A DNA stretch of 5,726 nucleotides, taken from contig JAHJCS010000154.1 of NCBI GenBank assembly GCA_018812465.1, positions 1 to 5,726 on the forward strand. The letters are read 5' to 3'. The DNA comes from Nanobdellota archaeon. GTDB taxonomy: Archaea > Nanobdellota > Nanobdellia > Woesearchaeales > UBA12501. The position numbers and the translations under genes are program-made. Below the pieces are notes generated by a model. It had not been told where the DNA came from. It worked only from the letters and a program-made list of their open reading frames with translations, and searched no databases. Position 1 is the first letter of the stretch; every line of letters begins with the position of its first letter. Positions 4,701 to 5,726 of the stretch are shown piece by piece.

Positions 4701-5726
4701 CAGGTAATGGCGGTGACCTATGGGAGTTTGTATTTGAATTCATAAGTTATGGTTATATATATGGAATACTGACTGATCCAGAAACAGACCCAATTACTAT
4801 GTATGTTGGGATAGGGTGGCAGGGTGGATCGACCAATGCTGGAATGTTCAAATCAGAAGATGCAGGCCAAACCTGGAAGCAGATAATTGAAGGGATGGGA
4901 GAAAGAGCTGTCAGCATTGTGAATGAAAGACTTAATTTTAAATGTAATACCTGGGCATGCAATTTTTTCTATGATACTGAAGAAAGATCCAACTCTGCAC
5001 TAGGCGTACAAAAAGAAGTTAGAGGGGGAAGTCTTTCGCCTCTTTCACCTGATGGTGTGAACAACGAGATTATCTTTCCTGATGATCCATATTCTCCTAC
5101 AGGTTCTATCTGGATACCTGTCAGTCCAGGAGAAACCTATAATATCAATTACAGATATAAAGGTCATTTCAGCAATTTCGATATCCTGTTAAATTCAGAT
5201 CAAAGTGGCGAAACGATAGAAGAGGATCTTAATAATCGAGATGGAAGGTTAGGAGGGTCATATTCCATATTATACCGTGACAGCAGATGGGATGACCCAA
5301 CAAGATTCTTGTTTAAGGATGCTTCATTCTCATTCACAATTCCAGAAGATGGAGAATCAATAGCTATACGTGTGGATACTATAAAAGACACTATTTCTTA
5401 CTTTGATGACATCTCTCTTACAAAGGAAGGTTCAACAACAAATATCCTTGAGAATGGAGACTTTTCCGAAGGACTGAACCATTGGAGTTATCCTATTGGC
5501 CAGGAAAATATAAATATATATTACCTGGAAATTGATCCTAATGACCATCAAACAGTCTATGCTGGAACAGAAACCGGAATAGTGTATAAGACAACAAATG
5601 GAGGGGAAGATTGGAAGAACATAAATGGAATAATGAATTTTGATCCTATCAATATTATCCAGACACATCCGAATGATCCAGATACTATTTTTGTTGGTTC
5701 AAACAGTAAGTATTCTGATGGAGGAG
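1733..5726 (+). CDS. Giant secreted mosaic lipoprotein: dockerin-like, Cys-rich modules, Asp-box beta-propeller (3' end beyond window)
   Basis: I translated this frame codon by codon and found no stop in 1331 codons, and the gene runs off the edge. The order by residue is: signal peptide with lipobox LVSC (Cys21); a helical segment (about 35-130); two EF-hand loops of dockerin type (133-144, 174-185); a beta domain with Cys pairs (about 195-290); an acidic Thr/Glu linker (about 292-343); Cys-rich modules (367-599); and an Asp-box propeller from about 606 onward, with an inserted jelly-roll (about 1060-1255). The propeller resembles the Vps10/sortilin and GH74 superfamilies, which bind peptides or glycans or hydrolyse xyloglucan. 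No catalytic residue can be assigned from the fragment. It is most likely anchored to the outer face of the cytoplasmic membrane and used for adhesion or glycan/protein binding. The start is set by the leaderless promoter at 1702-1709. Base use is GT-rich up to about 3540 and more A-rich after it, suggesting domain fusion. Confidence 0.9.
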   Translation, partial: MAKRASVILFLIIFSVFLVSCEYDVDLAGEAFNAVNYRNQASTWDCKIINSRLSLDLQRASLVEDAMITNGCLDEKQFFAEEILPQLEVFKNNIVSFDCKKLSLMYENHQGRIGVLNEIVEENQCGPKIKKGDADGDGIIGPGDIAKMDLYIAGMDAHCKDQEKNEIDCLIVFDMDSDGKVDSYDKGLWGALFSNTALYCNIENEDIICSDYEIRTDGISIVIKNSNPDGFVIKDINFITIGALGSVVGDCMNPGVNKEVPALSTIKFDFPCNTFKEQAGQIAELEMSLAVTDELPVTPVEPTEEVVKKTTEIIAETEEEIVEDAFTFVEDTDTDSDIVVIEERQVLIVRGSMTGIIKEGVVQLSFCNDNGVCEPDLGEGIGCNDCVIQACESVMNDYLIPIGQSVVFDCTSSHEIVLNDVVPGSCVLSVDGDAVSIAGGSSQNVGELTISVTDVSAGDGFCGFSVSCDNCGVQRELCTDTDATPQFPDGKNFNVVGVCNDSLGRSFVDSCNPNVFGRVNEAFCENDRCNFVAYDDVCPDGCVDGSCVGAVAVCNNNEQCEADLGENAENCPGDCAALPQCDNDGVCDPGETAENCGDCKEQAQPFIFSKTMGPGGGIVRALTISESEPNILVAGTDATGWYITEDGGMNWEDIGIPHVPGAENGIGIDYNDPNNIYIGNINGIYTSHDKGGEWKKTFSREDFRPECEGIIGEGGGMCGMGISRSDTSILFAGTMGGCIYKSVDSGETWEFSGKVSDYMVHTLLFHPENPDIAYVATGYWDLGGTRGTGGEEYPGPGEGMFKTTDGGHTWFPINNGIPTWFHKDWQKELITVNGLAMDLDNPDILYASINRWDSLYKTTNGGQDWSKVIGLGNTIDSIAIDPTNTSTIYCSNQKNNLKKSTDGGQTWNIIRGTQLTNNPFFLRMVVDPKNPSNVYGASYYKGVLKSSDYGETWNRSSNGLNTLTTYFVKADPLDSNTAYAGPSESALFKTGNGGDLWEFVFEFISYGYIYGILTDPETDPITMYVGIGWQGGSTNAGMFKSEDAGQTWKQIIEGMGERAVSIVNERLNFKCNTWACNFFYDTEERSNSALGVQKEVRGGSLSPLSPDGVNNEIIFPDDPYSPTGSIWIPVSPGETYNINYRYKGHFSNFDILLNSDQSGETIEEDLNNRDGRLGGSYSILYRDSRWDDPTRFLFKDASFSFTIPEDGESIAIRVDTIKDTISYFDDISLTKEGSTTNILENGDFSEGLNHWSYPIGQENINIYYLEIDPNDHQTVYAGTETGIVYKTTNGGEDWKNINGIMNFDPINIIQTHPNDPDTIFVGSNSKYSDGG
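2129..2287 (+). other. Dockerin-like pair of calcium-binding EF-hand loops
   Basis: Two 12-residue loops, DADGDGIIGPGD (residues 133-144) and DMDSDGKVDSYD (174-185), have Asp at positions 1, 3, 5 and 12, and each is followed by helix-like sequence. They are separated by 29 residues, including Cys158 and Cys169, which could form a disulfide. The duplicated-loop architecture is that of type I dockerins, which bind cohesins in cellulosomes. Archaeal examples are known, but the partner is usually unknown. No cohesin is visible in this window. Confidence 0.75.
2831..2890 (+). repeat. Cys-rich repeat unit 1 (C-x-x-x-G-V-C-E-P type)
   Basis: Residues 367-386 read CNDNGVCEPDLGEGIGCNDC. The unit has Cys at both ends and inner Cys at 373 and 383. 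It is the first of three copies sharing the pattern CxNx(G/Q)xCxxxxGExxxxCxxDC; the others are at 3392-3457 and 3473-3529. The protein loops are probably disulfide-stabilised and calcium-compatible because of the many Asp and Asn residues. Confidence 0.7.
3164..3373 (+). other. Cys-rich module with TDTD...GKN and CPDGCVDGSC ends
   Basis: Residues 478-547 start with CTDTD and continue through DGKNFNVVG, a central D-S-C segment and AFCENDRC, ending in CPDGCVDGSC. This Cys spacing and the D-GKN...GxC motif match a module I associate with large secreted DPANN archaeal proteins. It is recalled from family knowledge and not searched. The Cys residues are probably paired, as expected for an extracellular domain. 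Confidence 0.6.
3392..3457 (+). repeat. Cys-rich repeat unit 2
   Basis: Residues 554-575 start with CNNNEQCEADLGENAENC and end with PGDC. This copy is two residues longer than unit 1, keeps all four Cys, and adds the ENC-x-x-DC ending shared with unit 3. It follows the 70-residue Cys module after a six-residue Ala/Val linker. Confidence 0.7.
3473..3529 (+). repeat. Cys-rich repeat unit 3
   Basis: Residues 581-599 read CDNDGVCDPGETAENCGDC, the cleanest copy of the repeat. It lies just five residues after unit 2 and six residues before the propeller begins, so units 2 and 3 act as a rigid disulfide-bonded stalk or hinge between the N-terminal half and the propeller. The stalk role is inferred. 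Confidence 0.7.
3548..5726 (+). repeat. Asp-box (BNR) beta-propeller, at least ten boxes, incomplete at the 3' end
   Basis: Protein repeats of the form (S/T)-x-(D/N)-x-G-x-x-W begin at residues 644, 687, 742, 803, 858, 900, 946, 990, 1041 and 1287. An eleventh (SDGG) is cut at the window edge. Typical examples are TEDGGMNW, STDGGQTW and SEDAGQTW. Most are preceded by DP-x-N/D-P-x-x-x-Y and an aromatic-K strand, as in sortilin/Vps10, GH74 and Ycf48-like propellers. Spacing is 40-61 residues except for 246 between boxes nine and ten, where another domain is inserted. More blades probably follow. In boxes 5, 8 and 10 Asn replaces the Asp, which is tolerated in this motif. Confidence 0.88.
4910..5497 (+). 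other. Jelly-roll, carbohydrate-binding-like domain inserted in the propeller
   Basis: Residues about 1060-1255 interrupt the regular Asp-box spacing. The segment contains a close Cys pair (1071, 1076), WIPVSPGETYNINYRYKG (1127-1144), a beta-rich SFTIPEDGESIAIRVD run and FDDISL (1224-1229). This is the order seen in CBM4/9-like jelly-rolls (a PGxTY strand, then an Asp-Asp-x-x-Leu strand). The motif normally found at the start of such domains, ILENGDFSEGLNHW (1238-1251), comes at the end here. Glycan binding is inferred from the fold resemblance only. Confidence 0.55.

Overview
The window looks like chromosomal DNA of an archaeon, most likely a DPANN lineage such as Woesearchaeota or Pacearchaeota. 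This is an inference from three things seen here. First, start codons sit about 25-27 bases downstream of TTTAWA-type TATA boxes, with no Shine-Dalgarno sequence (leaderless transcripts). Second, there is a very large secreted lipoprotein with Cys-rich modules of a type I associate with DPANN surface proteins. Third, there is a JAMM metalloprotease. The DNA is moderately AT-rich. No RNA gene, CRISPR array or insertion sequence was seen.

Layout. Bases 1-221 (minus strand) hold the start of a CYTH / class IV adenylate cyclase-like protein, cut by the window edge. Bases 222-272 are a short divergent promoter region. Bases 273-1097 (plus; real start perhaps 315) encode a bare AAA+ domain of the sigma-54-activator (NtrC/PspF) type. 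It has Walker A, the GAFTGA loop, Walker B, the arginine fingers and sensor II, but no receiver and no DNA-binding domain. Overlapping it by 4 bases, 1094-1684 (plus; real start perhaps 1142) encodes a single-pass membrane protein with a complete JAMM metalloprotease signature. After a 48-base gap with a clear TATA box, 1733 to beyond 5726 is one uninterrupted reading frame of at least 1331 codons. It encodes a secreted mosaic lipoprotein: lipobox signal peptide, helical segment, dockerin-like EF-hand pair, beta domain, acidic linker, Cys-rich modules, then an Asp-box (sortilin/GH74-like) beta-propeller interrupted by a jelly-roll, carbohydrate-binding-like domain.

How they may work together. 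The AAA+ and JAMM genes overlap and may be co-expressed, suggesting an ATPase paired with a membrane-tethered isopeptidase or peptidase. The lipoprotein has its own promoter and looks like a cell-surface adhesin or glycan-binding protein. No sequence evidence ties it functionally to the pair. The most unusual item is a GAFTGA-bearing AAA+ domain in a genome whose promoters look archaeal, because that loop is known for contacting bacterial sigma-54.
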